Source: Butyricimonas paravirosa (lineage in GTDB: Bacteria > Bacteroidota > Bacteroidia > Bacteroidales > Marinifilaceae). Taken from it: a stretch of 64,000 bases of DNA. Each line of letters starts with the position of its first letter. Position 1 is the first letter of the stretch. The DNA lies in contig NZ_CP043839.1 of assembly GCF_032878955.1 (NCBI RefSeq), positions 1,426,001 through 1,490,000 of the forward strand, in the 5' to 3' direction. A program made the position numbers and the translations under genes. This document shows positions 26,436 through 34,579 of this stretch, piece by piece. The notes under the pieces were generated by a model. The model had not been told where the DNA came from. It searched no databases and was given only the letters and a program-made list of their open reading frames with translations.

Positions 26436-27743
26436 ATGAGTAATATTGTTGCAATAGTAGGACGTCCCAACGTGGGAAAATCAACACTTTTCAATCGTTT
26501 GGTCGGTGGCCGGAAAGCCATCGTAAACGAGGAAAGCGGGGTGACCCGTGACCGGAATTACGGAAAATCAGAGTGGAACGGCAAAGAATTCTCGGTAATT
26601 GACACTGGAGGATACGTTTCCAACAGTTCGGACATCTTCGAGGAGGAGATCAACAAACAGGTATTACTCGCCATGGACGAGGCCGACGTGATCCTGTTCG
26701 TCTGCGACGTGGAACTCGGTATTACCGATCTGGACCATAGCTTCGCCCGTATGCTTCGGAAAGTCAACAAGCCCATCTATCTCGTGGCAAACAAAGTAGA
26801 TAACGGAGAACGTCTCTACGATGTCCACGAATTCTATAAACTGGGAGTCGGAGAAGAGATTTTCCCCATAGCATCCATCAACGGTTCGGGAACAGGAGAA
26901 CTACTTGACAAGCTGGTTTCACACTTCACCACCGACCCGCTCGAAGACATGGAAGAACTTCCCAAGATCGCTATCGTGGGACGCCCTAACGTGGGAAAAT
27001 CCTCCACGATCAACGCCCTTATCGGGGAAGAACGTAATATCGTAACCGATATTGCCGGAACAACTCGCGATACGATCACCACCCGCTACAATCGTTTCGG
27101 ACACGACTTCTTGCTGGTAGACACCGCAGGATTACGCAAGAAAGCAAAAGTCAATGAAGACGTGGAATTCTATTCCGTGATGCGTTCCGTGCGTGCCATC
27201 GAAGACAGTGACGTGTGTATGCTACTGATTGATGCTACCCGGGGAATGGAATCTCAGGACTTGAACATATTCCACCTCATCGAGCGTAACCAGAAAGGCG
27301 TGGTAGTCCTCGTGAACAAGTGGGACTTGATCGAGAAAGATAACAAAACGACAATCAATTTCGAGAAAGAACTGCGGGCAAAAATGGCCCCCTTCAACGA
27401 CGTGGAGATCATTTTCACCTCGGCTCTCACGAAACAACGTCTGTTGAAAGCGCTTGAATCAGCCATCCAGACCTACGAAAACCGGAAACAAAAACTGAAA
27501 ACATCCGAACTGAACCGCATCATGCTGGAAGAGATCGAAAACTTCCCTCCCCCCAGCTTGAAAGGAAAATATATCCGCATAAAATACGTGACACAACTAC
27601 CATCGAAAACCCCAACTTTCGCATTTTATTGCAACTTACCGCAATACGTGAAAGAACCTTACAAGCGTTTTCTGGAAAACAAAATCCGGGAACACTGGAA
27701 GTTCACGGGTGTACCGATTCAAATTTTTATGCGTAAAAAATAA
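26436..27743 (+). CDS. der: GTPase Der (EngA)
   Basis: A 435-residue protein with two consecutive GTPase domains, each with a GRPNVGKS G1 loop (about residues 8-15 and 182-189), DTGG/DTAG G3 motifs and NKVD/NKWD G4 motifs. A C-terminal KH-like domain ends in GVPIQIFMRKK. Der is needed for 50S ribosome maturation. It is followed directly by a strong terminator hairpin that separates the era-der unit from rseC/rnf. Confidence 0.97.
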   Translation: MSNIVAIVGRPNVGKSTLFNRLVGGRKAIVNEESGVTRDRNYGKSEWNGKEFSVIDTGGYVSNSSDIFEEEINKQVLLAMDEADVILFVCDVELGITDLDHSFARMLRKVNKPIYLVANKVDNGERLYDVHEFYKLGVGEEIFPIASINGSGTGELLDKLVSHFTTDPLEDMEELPKIAIVGRPNVGKSSTINALIGEERNIVTDIAGTTRDTITTRYNRFGHDFLLVDTAGLRKKAKVNEDVEFYSVMRSVRAIEDSDVCMLLIDATRGMESQDLNIFHLIERNQKGVVVLVNKWDLIEKDNKTTINFEKELRAKMAPFNDVEIIFTSALTKQRLLKALESAIQTYENRKQKLKTSELNRIMLEEIENFPPPSLKGKYIRIKYVTQLPSKTPTFAFYCNLPQYVKEPYKRFLENKIREHWKFTGVPIQIFMRKK

Positions 27744-27749
27744 AAAATG

Positions 27750-27784
27750 AAAACCATCCTCGCTGCAGGATGGTTTTTATTTTA
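27750..27784 (+). terminator. Rho-independent terminator of der
   Basis: AAACCATCCT (27751-27760) pairs perfectly with AGGATGGTTT (27767-27776) around a CGCTGC loop, followed by a T-rich tail. It lies 7 nt after the der stop. Confidence 0.9.
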
Positions 27785-27788
27785 TCAT

Positions 27789-27796
27789 TATATTTG
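27789..27796 (+). promoter_or_regulatory. Candidate -7 box of the rseC gene
   Basis: TATATTTG matches TAnnTTTG exactly and lies 22 nt before the ATG at 27818, right behind the der terminator. The -33 position falls in the T-rich terminator tail, without a clear TTTG. Confidence 0.45.
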
Positions 27797-27817
27797 CTCT
27801 ATTCTAAGAATCATATT

Positions 27818-28234
27818 ATGGCAAAAAATACAATAGAACATGATGGAGTCGTGACACAGGTAGCTGATACCTTTATTATAGTAACCATACAAAGCCAAAC
27901 AGCCTGTGCGGGATGTCATGCCAAAGGAGCTTGTGGTATGTCGGAAATGGCCTTAAAGAGCATCACGGCAGAAAAACCGAATGAAGACGTCAAAATAGGA
28001 GACAAAGTAATCGTCAGTGCTAGTACTCAAAATGCCATGCTTTCCGTGCTGTTGGCATACATTGTTCCTTCCGTTTTAATTATCGTTATTTTGACCTTGC
28101 TTATCCTTGCTGGAGTCAGTGAAGTTATGGCCGCTACATTATCCCTGATTGCAATATCGGCCTACTTTATTTGCTTGTATTTACTAAGAAACAAGTTTGC
28201 CCAAAAAATAAAATTCAAGGTTAAAATAGCATAA
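27818..28234 (+). CDS. RseC/MucC-family protein (SoxR-reducing-system type)
   Basis: The ATG at 27818 is preferred: an upstream in-frame start would run into the terminator and promoter. The 138-residue product has an N-terminal domain with a cysteine cluster CAGCHAKGACGMSE (about residues 25-38) that could bind a metal or cluster, then two membrane helices (about 74-96 and 100-120). RseC-like proteins are regularly found next to rnf genes and with the SoxR-reducing system. Here the gene is 66 bp upstream of rnfB, so a role in Rnf assembly or electron transfer is likely (inference). Confidence 0.88.
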   Translation: MAKNTIEHDGVVTQVADTFIIVTIQSQTACAGCHAKGACGMSEMALKSITAEKPNEDVKIGDKVIVSASTQNAMLSVLLAYIVPSVLIIVILTLLILAGVSEVMAATLSLIAISAYFICLYLLRNKFAQKIKFKVKIA

Positions 28235-28300
28235 CCTAGAAAAAAAATAATAACTTTACGGGCGTTATAACAAACTAGAGGAGACAAAACAAACACCTTT

Positions 28301-29164
28301 ATGATGACTACTACCATTATTTACACCATTATTTCTTTGTGCGCTATTGGGATCGCGTCTGCCGTGATTCTCTATTTTGTCGCGCAAAAATTCAAGGTCG
28401 AGGAAGACCCTAGAATTGATACCGTGGAAAGCATCCTGCCGGGAGCAAATTGCGGAGGATGTGGCAAACCCGGGTGTAGGGGATTTGCGGAAGCCACGGT
28501 AAAGGCTACTTCTTTAGATGGACTGTTTTGTCCGGTTGGAGGGGCGGAAACCATGACGAAAGTTGCCGCTGCCTTAGGCATGGAAGTAACGGTACAAACC
28601 CCGCAAATCGCGGTGGTAAGATGCAACGGCACGTGTGACCATCGTCAACGTACCAGTCAATATGACGGTTACAAATCATGCGCCATCGAGCATTCCCTTT
28701 ACCGGGGTGAAACCGATTGTACTTTCGGTTGTCTGGGTTGCGGGGATTGCGTAACAGCCTGTCCGTTCGATGCCATTCACATGGACGAGAACGGTCTCCC
28801 GGTCGTTTCCGAGGAGAAGTGCGTAGCGTGTGGAGCCTGCGTGAAGGCCTGTCCGAGAAACATCATCGAGTTACGAAACAAAGGAGTGAAAGATCGGCGA
28901 GTTTTTGTTTGCTGCGTGAACAAAGACAAGGGGAACATTGCTCGCAAAGCTTGTACAGCAGCCTGCATCGGATGTGGAAAATGCGTGAAAGAATGTCCTT
29001 TTGAGGCCATCACCCTAGAGAACAACTTGGCATACATTGATTTCCGAAAATGTAAACTTTGCCGGAAATGTGTCAGTGCTTGCCCGACACACGCGATCCA
29101 CGAAGTTAATTTTCCTCCCCGGAAAATCACCGAACCAACTGAAGTAGAAGCGAAAAACGAATAA
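28301..29164 (+). CDS. rnfB: Rnf electron-transport complex subunit B
   Basis: A 287-residue ferredoxin-like subunit that takes electrons from reduced ferredoxin. An N-terminal membrane anchor spans residues 5-27. A Fe-S motif with Cys51, Cys54, Cys59 and Cys77 (NCGGCGKPGC) follows, then four 4Fe-4S motifs: CGDCVTACP, CVACGACVKACP, CIGCGKCVKECP and CKLCRKCVSACP. First gene of rnfBCDGEA. Two adjacent ATGs occur at 28301 and 28304, with a purine-rich AGAGGAG 18-25 nt upstream. Confidence 0.96.
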   Translation: MMTTTIIYTIISLCAIGIASAVILYFVAQKFKVEEDPRIDTVESILPGANCGGCGKPGCRGFAEATVKATSLDGLFCPVGGAETMTKVAAALGMEVTVQTPQIAVVRCNGTCDHRQRTSQYDGYKSCAIEHSLYRGETDCTFGCLGCGDCVTACPFDAIHMDENGLPVVSEEKCVACGACVKACPRNIIELRNKGVKDRRVFVCCVNKDKGNIARKACTAACIGCGKCVKECPFEAITLENNLAYIDFRKCKLCRKCVSACPTHAIHEVNFPPRKITEPTEVEAKNE

Positions 29165-29297
29165 ATTTAGTGATTGCCGATTCAATGATTGGGTGATTAA
29201 AATCACTTAATCGAAAATCATTAAATCATTTAATCGATAGGATCTAAAATCACGAAATCACAGAATCATTCAATTTAAAACCTAAAACTAATACACC
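29165..29297 (+). repeat. AT-rich inverted-repeat spacer between rnfB and rnfC
   Basis: 133 bp rich in alternating AATCA/TGATT words that can pair with each other. It shares the GATTGCCGATT...AATGATT block with the rnfC-rnfD spacer (30630-30751), so the two spacers are related copies. No gene; possibly an RNA-processing or stability region. Confidence 0.5.
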
Positions 29298-30629
29298 GTG
29301 CTTAAGACATTTAAAATTGGGGGAGTTCACCCACCAGAAAATAAATTATCAGCACAAGGGGAAATTATCACCCTTCCCCTCCCCGAACAAGTAACCATAC
29401 CCTTATCACAACATATCGGGGCTCCTGCCGTTCCCACGGTGAAAAAAGGAGATCAAGTAAAAGTAGGACAAATCATCGGTCAGGCTGCCGGCTTTATATC
29501 GGCAAACATTCATAGTTCCGTGTCCGGAACCATTATGTCACTTGATCCGGTGATCGACGCCAGCGGTTACCCCCGCCCGGCTGTAACCATTAAAGTTGAA
29601 GGTGACGAATGGGATGAAAATATTCTAAAAGATCCCATCAACAAACAACCTAGCACATTCACGAAAGAAGAGATTCTGGCAGCTATCAGTGCAGCAGGAA
29701 TCGTCGGTATGGGTGGTGCCACCTTCCCGACACAGGTGAAACTATCGCCTCCTCCCGGAAGTACTGCCGAAGTACTTATCATCAACGGTGTGGAATGTGA
29801 GCCTTACCTCACGGCAGACCATCGCTTGATGCTGGAACACGGGAAAGAGTTGATCATTGGTATACAACTTATCATGAAAGCCCTCGGCGTGAAACGCACG
29901 ATCGTGGGAATCGAAAACAATAAACGAGACGCCATTGAAGAACTGGATAAACTAGCCAGACTGGCGGACGGAATCGAGATATGCCCGTTAAAGATACAAT
30001 ACCCGCAAGGAGGTGAGAAACAATTGATACAAGCCACCACCGGAAAATTCGTTCCATCGGGCGGACTCCCCATTGCCGTTGGGGCTGTGGTGCAGAACGT
30101 GGGCACCGTGTATGCCGTGTACGAGGCTGTCATGAAACATAAGCCCTTGTTCGAACGAGTAGTCACGGTTACCGGAAAATCTTTAAAAGAACCGGGTAAT
30201 TACCTTTGCCGCATCGGGACCCCGATCTCACAACTGATCGAGGCTGCCGGGGGATTACCCGAAGACACGGGTAAAGTGATTGGAGGAGGTCCCATGATGG
30301 GAAAAGCACTAACTAACACGAACATTCCCGTCACGAAAGGCACGAGTGGCATCTTACTTATGCGTCAGGAAGAATCTGCCCGCAAAGAGTATCGGAACTG
30401 CATCCGCTGTTCGAAATGCGTTAGTGTGTGTCCCATGGGATTGGAACCCTATTATTTGATGTTACTTGGAGAACACAACAAGCTGGAAATGCTGGAATCA
30501 GAAAAGGTCATGGATTGCATCGAATGTGGTTCATGTAGTTTTACCTGTCCGGCAAACCGTCCGTTGCTTGACGTGATCCGTCTGGGAAAAGCCAGAACAG
30601 GTCAAATGATCCGGTCGAGAAAAAAATAA
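29298..30629 (+). CDS. rnfC: Rnf electron-transport complex subunit C
   Basis: A 443-residue peripheral subunit that interacts with NAD(H) and FMN. The start is GTG at 29298. It has an N-terminal lipoyl-like domain, a NQO1/SLBB-like core with GMGGATFPTQVK and NGVECEPYLTADHRLM blocks, and two 4Fe-4S motifs (Cys368, 371, 374, 378 and Cys407, 410, 413, 417). It lacks the long alanine/lysine-rich C-terminal extension of proteobacterial RnfC, as is usual outside that group. Confidence 0.96.
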   Translation: MLKTFKIGGVHPPENKLSAQGEIITLPLPEQVTIPLSQHIGAPAVPTVKKGDQVKVGQIIGQAAGFISANIHSSVSGTIMSLDPVIDASGYPRPAVTIKVEGDEWDENILKDPINKQPSTFTKEEILAAISAAGIVGMGGATFPTQVKLSPPPGSTAEVLIINGVECEPYLTADHRLMLEHGKELIIGIQLIMKALGVKRTIVGIENNKRDAIEELDKLARLADGIEICPLKIQYPQGGEKQLIQATTGKFVPSGGLPIAVGAVVQNVGTVYAVYEAVMKHKPLFERVVTVTGKSLKEPGNYLCRIGTPISQLIEAAGGLPEDTGKVIGGGPMMGKALTNTNIPVTKGTSGILLMRQEESARKEYRNCIRCSKCVSVCPMGLEPYYLMLLGEHNKLEMLESEKVMDCIECGSCSFTCPANRPLLDVIRLGKARTGQMIRSRKK

Positions 30630-30751
30630 AAAATTAATTTAGAATGAATCGATTCAGAGATTGCCGATTAAATGATTTAATGATTAACAAGCGTTGACTC
30701 GTGGGTGGAAATCACACAATCGGAAACCACTAAATCACTAAATAAAAAAAT
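30630..30751 (+). repeat. AT-rich inverted-repeat spacer between rnfC and rnfD
   Basis: 122 bp with the same GATTGCCGATT and AATGATTTAATGATTA words as the rnfB-rnfC spacer, plus AATCACAC/CACTAAATCACTAAAT stretches able to pair. No gene. Confidence 0.5.
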
Positions 30752-31726
30752 ATGAGTAATTTCACCATATCCCCCTCCCCCCACGTTCACGGCGGGGATT
30801 CGATAGAAAAAAACATGTACGGCGTGCTTATCGCATTAGTACCGACGTTTATCTTTTCTATCGTATTTTTCGGGTTGGGAGCCATTCTGGTAACCCTCAC
30901 CTCGGTAGTTGCCTGCCTTGTATTCGAATACGTTATTCAAAAATACCTCATGAAACAACGTCCCACGATATGGGACGGGTCAGCCATCATCACGGGAGTA
31001 TTGCTGGCATTTAACCTTCCCTCGTCTCTTCCCTTGTGGATCGTGGTCATCGGGGCATTGGTCGCCATCGGTATCGGCAAGATGAGTTTCGGAGGATTAG
31101 GAAACAATATTTTCAACCCAGCTCTCGTGGGTCGTGTTTTCCTGTTGATCTCGTTCCCGGTACAAATGACCACTTGGCCTGTACCGAACGGATTCGCCAC
31201 GGCTGATGCAGTAACCGGGGCTACTCCCTTGGCACTCGTGAAAGAGGCTGTTAAGAACGGACAAGCCGTTGGAGATGCACTCTCTTCAGCCGGATTCTCT
31301 ACCGGTAACTTGATTCTCGGTAACATGGGGGGTAGTTTGGGAGAAGTTGCCGCTATCGGACTTTTATTAGGATTCGCTTATATGCTGATCCGAAAGATCA
31401 TCAGTTGGCACATCCCGGTGGCTATTTTCGCCACGGTTATCGTATTCTCCGGGATTCTGAACCTAGCTGATCCGGCACAATTTGCCGGTCCGGTTTTCCA
31501 TCTCTTTACAGGAGGTTTGATGTTGGGAGCCATCTTTATGGCCACGGATTACGTAACCTCTCCCATGACACATAAAGGGATGCTTATTTACGGTGTTGGT
31601 ATCGGGTTGTTGACCGTAATCATCCGTGTATTCGGGGCTTACCCGGAAGGTATGTCTTTCGCCATCCTGATCATGAACGGATTCACACCGCTGATAAACA
31701 GATATTGTAAACCCCGACGATTTTAA
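30752..31726 (+). CDS. rnfD: Rnf electron-transport complex subunit D
   Basis: A 324-residue integral membrane subunit (NqrB homologue) with about nine to ten helices. The flavinylation motif TGAT at residues 155-158 (in DAVTGATPL) marks Thr158 as the likely covalent FMN site. The FNPALVGRVF and FMATDYVTSPMT blocks are conserved in RnfD/NqrB. It forms part of the ion channel and electron path with RnfG, E and A. ApbE, needed for flavin attachment, is not in this window. Confidence 0.96.
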   Translation: MSNFTISPSPHVHGGDSIEKNMYGVLIALVPTFIFSIVFFGLGAILVTLTSVVACLVFEYVIQKYLMKQRPTIWDGSAIITGVLLAFNLPSSLPLWIVVIGALVAIGIGKMSFGGLGNNIFNPALVGRVFLLISFPVQMTTWPVPNGFATADAVTGATPLALVKEAVKNGQAVGDALSSAGFSTGNLILGNMGGSLGEVAAIGLLLGFAYMLIRKIISWHIPVAIFATVIVFSGILNLADPAQFAGPVFHLFTGGLMLGAIFMATDYVTSPMTHKGMLIYGVGIGLLTVIIRVFGAYPEGMSFAILIMNGFTPLINRYCKPRRF

Positions 31727-31795
31727 ATTTACTAATTGTAGATTGCAAATTGCTTACAAATGGAATTTAAAATTTAAAATCTAAAATTTAAACTA
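31727..31795 (+). repeat. AT-rich TTTAAAATCTAAAATTT-type spacer between rnfD and rnfG
   Basis: 69 bp composed of AATTGTAGATTGCAAATT followed by AATTTAAAATTTAAAATC-type words that are partly self-complementary. It is similar to spacers at 32994-33069 and 58115-58161. Confidence 0.5.
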
Positions 31796-32377
31796 ATGGG
31801 AAAGAAATTAGAATCAAGCTTTAAGAATATGGTACTGGTGTTATTCTTGGTAACACTGGTTTCCTCAGCCGCAGTGGGAGTCGTGAACTCACTCACGTCC
31901 GGGTTAATTGAAAAAGTAAAAATTGAAAAACAAGTACAGGCCATTCGTGCCGTGGTTCCCGCTTTCGATAATGACCCGATGACGGAAAAACAGATCGTGA
32001 AAGCAGATGGAGGGGAATTAGAATTCTATCCGGCTAAAGCAAACGGGCAACTCGTGGGGGCAGCCATTAAAACGTTCACAAATAACGGGTTTGGCGGGCT
32101 TATTGAACTTATGGTAGGATTCACCCCAGACGGAAGTATATATAACTACTCCGTGCTAAGCCACAAAGAAACCCCGGGATTGGGTTCCAAAATGGACACC
32201 TGGTTCGTGAAAGGTGCCAAAGGTGATATTACCGGAAAAACTCCGGGTGCGCAAGGACTTCAGGTTTCAAAGGACGGCGGAAACGTGGATGCCATCACGG
32301 CCGCCACGATTTCATCCAGAGCTTTCCTGGATGCAGTAAACCGGGCGGCAAAAGCATTGGCAGAATCCGCAAAATAA
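31796..32377 (+). CDS. rnfG: Rnf electron-transport complex subunit G
   Basis: A 193-residue subunit with one N-terminal membrane helix (about 10-30) and a periplasmic FMN-binding domain. The flavinylation motif AITAATISS places the modified Thr at residue 171. The second position is Ala instead of the common Gly, within family variation. A YSVLSHKETPGLGSKM block is conserved. It passes electrons between RnfD and the membrane subunits. Confidence 0.95.
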   Translation: MGKKLESSFKNMVLVLFLVTLVSSAAVGVVNSLTSGLIEKVKIEKQVQAIRAVVPAFDNDPMTEKQIVKADGGELEFYPAKANGQLVGAAIKTFTNNGFGGLIELMVGFTPDGSIYNYSVLSHKETPGLGSKMDTWFVKGAKGDITGKTPGAQGLQVSKDGGNVDAITAATISSRAFLDAVNRAAKALAESAK

Positions 32378-32405
32378 CACGTAAAATCAATGAAAGAATA
32401 AAGAT

Positions 32406-32993
32406 ATGAACAACTGGCAAACTTTTACCAAAGGGTTCTTCAAGGAAAATCCGACCTTCGTACTCCTGCTCGGGATGTGTCCCACGCTGGGAGTCACCAC
32501 CTCTGCCATTAACGGCTTGGGGATGGGCTTAGCCACGGCTTTCGTTCTGGTACTATCCAACCTGGCCATCTCGCTCGTGGCAAACCTGATTCCCGACAAA
32601 ATCCGAATTCCCGGTTTTATCGTGATCATCGCTGCATTCGTTACCGTGGTCGATATGTGTATGGCAGCTTACCTGCCGAGCTTGCACGAATCTTTGGGAT
32701 TATTCATTCCGTTGATCGTAGTGAACTGTATCGTGCTGGGACGAGCTGAATCATTCGCATCCAAAAACAAAGCCATTCCTTCCATGCTGGACGGTTTGGG
32801 TATCGGCCTTGGTTTCGCAATGGCATTAACGATATTAGGTTCTATCCGTGAGATTCTGGGTAGTGGGAAGTTCTTCAACATGACCCTTTACAATGAAAAT
32901 TACGGAATGCTCGTTTTCGTTCTGGCTCCGGGAGCGTTTATCGCTTTGGGTTACCTGATCGCATTCATCAACAGAATAAGAAAAACCAACTAA
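32406..32993 (+). CDS. rnfE: Rnf electron-transport complex subunit E
   Basis: A 195-residue membrane protein with six helices, homologous to NqrD and paired with RnfA. Conserved elements are KGFFKENPTFVLLLGMCPTLGV at the N-terminus, with the cysteine believed to help hold the intramembrane iron site, and IVVNCIVLGRAESFAS in the middle. It lies 28 bp after rnfG and 76 bp before rnfA. Confidence 0.95.
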   Translation: MNNWQTFTKGFFKENPTFVLLLGMCPTLGVTTSAINGLGMGLATAFVLVLSNLAISLVANLIPDKIRIPGFIVIIAAFVTVVDMCMAAYLPSLHESLGLFIPLIVVNCIVLGRAESFASKNKAIPSMLDGLGIGLGFAMALTILGSIREILGSGKFFNMTLYNENYGMLVFVLAPGAFIALGYLIAFINRIRKTN

Positions 32994-33069
32994 TTGTAAA
33001 TTTTAGATTGTAAATTGTAAATTGAAAAAGCAATCTAAAATCTAAAATTTAAAATCTAAAATTAGAAAC
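32994..33069 (+). repeat. AT-rich hairpin-forming spacer between rnfE and rnfA
   Basis: TTAGATTGTAAATTGTAAATTG is followed after AAAAAGC by AATCTAAAATCTAAAATTTAAAATCTAAAATT, so GATTGT/CAATCT and AAATTTTAG/CTAAAATT words can pair. No gene. It is related to the spacers at 31727-31795 and 58115-58161. Confidence 0.5.
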
Positions 33070-33642
33070 ATGGAATACGTTTTTATATTTATAGCCGCCG
33101 TATTTGTCAACAACATCGTGTTGGCACAATTCTTGGGAATCTGCCCGTTCCTAGGGGTTTCCAAGAGCGTACCCACGGCACTCGGTATGACAGGAGCCGT
33201 TACGTTCGTGATGATTCTGGCCACCATGGTAACATTTATCGTACAGAAAACCGTACTTGACCCGTTCGGCATCGGATTCATGCAAACCATCGTGTTTATC
33301 TTGATCATTGCCGCCCTCGTTCAGATGGTGGAAATCATTCTGAAGAAGGTAAGTCCGTCACTTTATCAAGCATTAGGAGTTTTCTTACCCTTGATCACGA
33401 CAAACTGTGCCGTACTTGGTGTAGCCATCATGGTGATTCAAAAAGATTATAACTTACTGGAATCCGTCGTGTTTGCAGCCTCAACTGCATTAGGTTTCGG
33501 GTTAGCTTTAACCATCTTTGCCGGAATTCGGGAACAACTGGAACTATCCTCCATTCCTCAAGGCATGAAAGGAACCCCCATCGCACTGGTTACAGCCGGA
33601 TTGCTGGCCATGGCATTCATGGGATTTTCGGGGATCGTGTAA
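33070..33642 (+). CDS. rnfA: Rnf electron-transport complex subunit A
   Basis: A 190-residue, six-helix membrane subunit (NqrE homologue). The N-terminal FVNNIVLAQFLGICPFLGVS and central LITTNCAVLGVAI blocks supply the two cysteines that ligate the shared intramembrane iron centre with RnfE. It is the last gene of rnfBCDGEA. The palindromic repeat copy 2 lies directly downstream and may end transcription in both directions. Confidence 0.96.
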   Translation: MEYVFIFIAAVFVNNIVLAQFLGICPFLGVSKSVPTALGMTGAVTFVMILATMVTFIVQKTVLDPFGIGFMQTIVFILIIAALVQMVEIILKKVSPSLYQALGVFLPLITTNCAVLGVAIMVIQKDYNLLESVVFAASTALGFGLALTIFAGIREQLELSSIPQGMKGTPIALVTAGLLAMAFMGFSGIV

Positions 33643-33648
33643 TGGGTC

Positions 33649-33796
33649 AAAAGTTCATAAGGTTTATAAAGTCTATAAGGTCCTTGGACCCTTGCAGGTA
33701 CTTTGTCAACGGCAATTCTGAGTTGCCGTTCAATATTATCCGAAGGACACCCGTCACTTTATGAACCTTATGGACTTTATGAACTTTACAAACTTT
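33649..33796. repeat. Palindromic intergenic repeat built of 9-bp units, copy 2
   Basis: This is the inverse complement of the element at 22898-23058. The right arm has units TTATGAACC, TTATGGACT, TTATGAACT and TTACAAACT (33759-33794). The left arm (33650-33683) has the complementary units. The conserved 19-nt core is at 33739-33757 and a shared 21-nt block at 33671-33691. The inner hairpin has changed sequence (AACGGCAA/TTGCCGTT, 33708-33730) but keeps its pairing. It fills the gap between convergent rnfA and HAD genes. Confidence 0.8.
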
Positions 33797-33800
33797 CGAC

Positions 33801-34454
33801 TCACCTTTCCATTAAGCCGATAAACTCGTCATACACGCATCCCGTGAAATCAGAAAGCACCCAATCGACTTTATCCTGTATCTTCTCTCTCGGATTCGTG
33901 GTTGCCAGACCGACAACTTTCATTCCCGCACGTCGTCCGGCCTCGATCCCGGAAAAAGAGTCTTCGAAGACACAGCAGACATCCACTTCCATCTGCAACT
34001 CCCGTGCTGCCAGCAAATAACACTCCGGATCGGGTTTAGACCGGGTAATCTTATCTGCCGTAATCACACGTTCAAATAACTCGGTAAACTCCGGATGGGC
34101 CATTAGCACATGAGCCATCTTCTTATTGTTTGAACTGGTAACCAGCGCAGTTCTCACCCCATGTTTCTGTAACGTCCGGATAAAAAGCTCCACACCGGGG
34201 AAGTAGGGGAAATCCATCCGGCTCTCGAACTCGTCAAGTTCCCGTGAAATCTGTTGTTGCAAAGCAACATTTCCCTTGAAATAATTCTTCAGAATCAATT
34301 CCGTCGTTTGCCCCTTGATCATCTTATGAAATTCCGGTTTATCCGGATGGTAACGTCTTCCCTGTTCCCGCCAAAAATTATCGTACTGCCCTTCCGTGTC
34401 AAGCACCACTCCGTCCATATCGAATAATGCCGCTAATCGTCGCTCTCTATCCAT
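33801..34454 (-). CDS. HAD-superfamily hydrolase, beta-phosphoglucomutase-like
   Basis: The ATG at 34454 is chosen because it begins the HAD motif region promptly; the open frame upstream crosses the divergent promoter region. The 217-residue product has motif I FDMDGVVLDTE, a helical cap, motif II LVTSSNN, motif III around RSKPDPECYL and motif IV FEDSFSGIEAGRRAGM. This is the subfamily I phosphatase/phosphomutase pattern that acts on sugar phosphates or similar small molecules. Exact substrate not predictable. Confidence 0.9.
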   Translation of the reverse strand: MDRERRLAALFDMDGVVLDTEGQYDNFWREQGRRYHPDKPEFHKMIKGQTTELILKNYFKGNVALQQQISRELDEFESRMDFPYFPGVELFIRTLQKHGVRTALVTSSNNKKMAHVLMAHPEFTELFERVITADKITRSKPDPECYLLAARELQMEVDVCCVFEDSFSGIEAGRRAGMKVVGLATTNPREKIQDKVDWVLSDFTGCVYDEFIGLMER

Positions 34455-34530
34455 AATCTTTAATCTCAATAATACATAGGTCACAAAAATATCGAAAAAA
34501 GGGTAATCCGGACAAATCCGAAACAATTTA

Positions 34531-34562
34531 TTTGGTCTGTACGGGATAACTTGATAATTTTG
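34531..34562 (+). promoter_or_regulatory. Promoter of the CCA-type nucleotidyltransferase gene
   Basis: TTTG (34531-34534), a 20-nt spacer and TAATTTTG (34555-34562) match the Bacteroides consensus fully. The ATG at 34580 is 17 nt downstream. Confidence 0.7.
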
Positions 34563-34579
34563 CAACCAAAATAAAGAAT

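Noticed and set aside
27770..27817. Upstream start of the RseC-family gene
   Set aside because: It starts in the der terminator and crosses the -7 box; the ATG at 27818 fits the family length.
34455..34565. Upstream extension of the HAD gene start
   Set aside because: It would run into the divergent cca promoter; the HAD motif I follows directly from the ATG at 34454.
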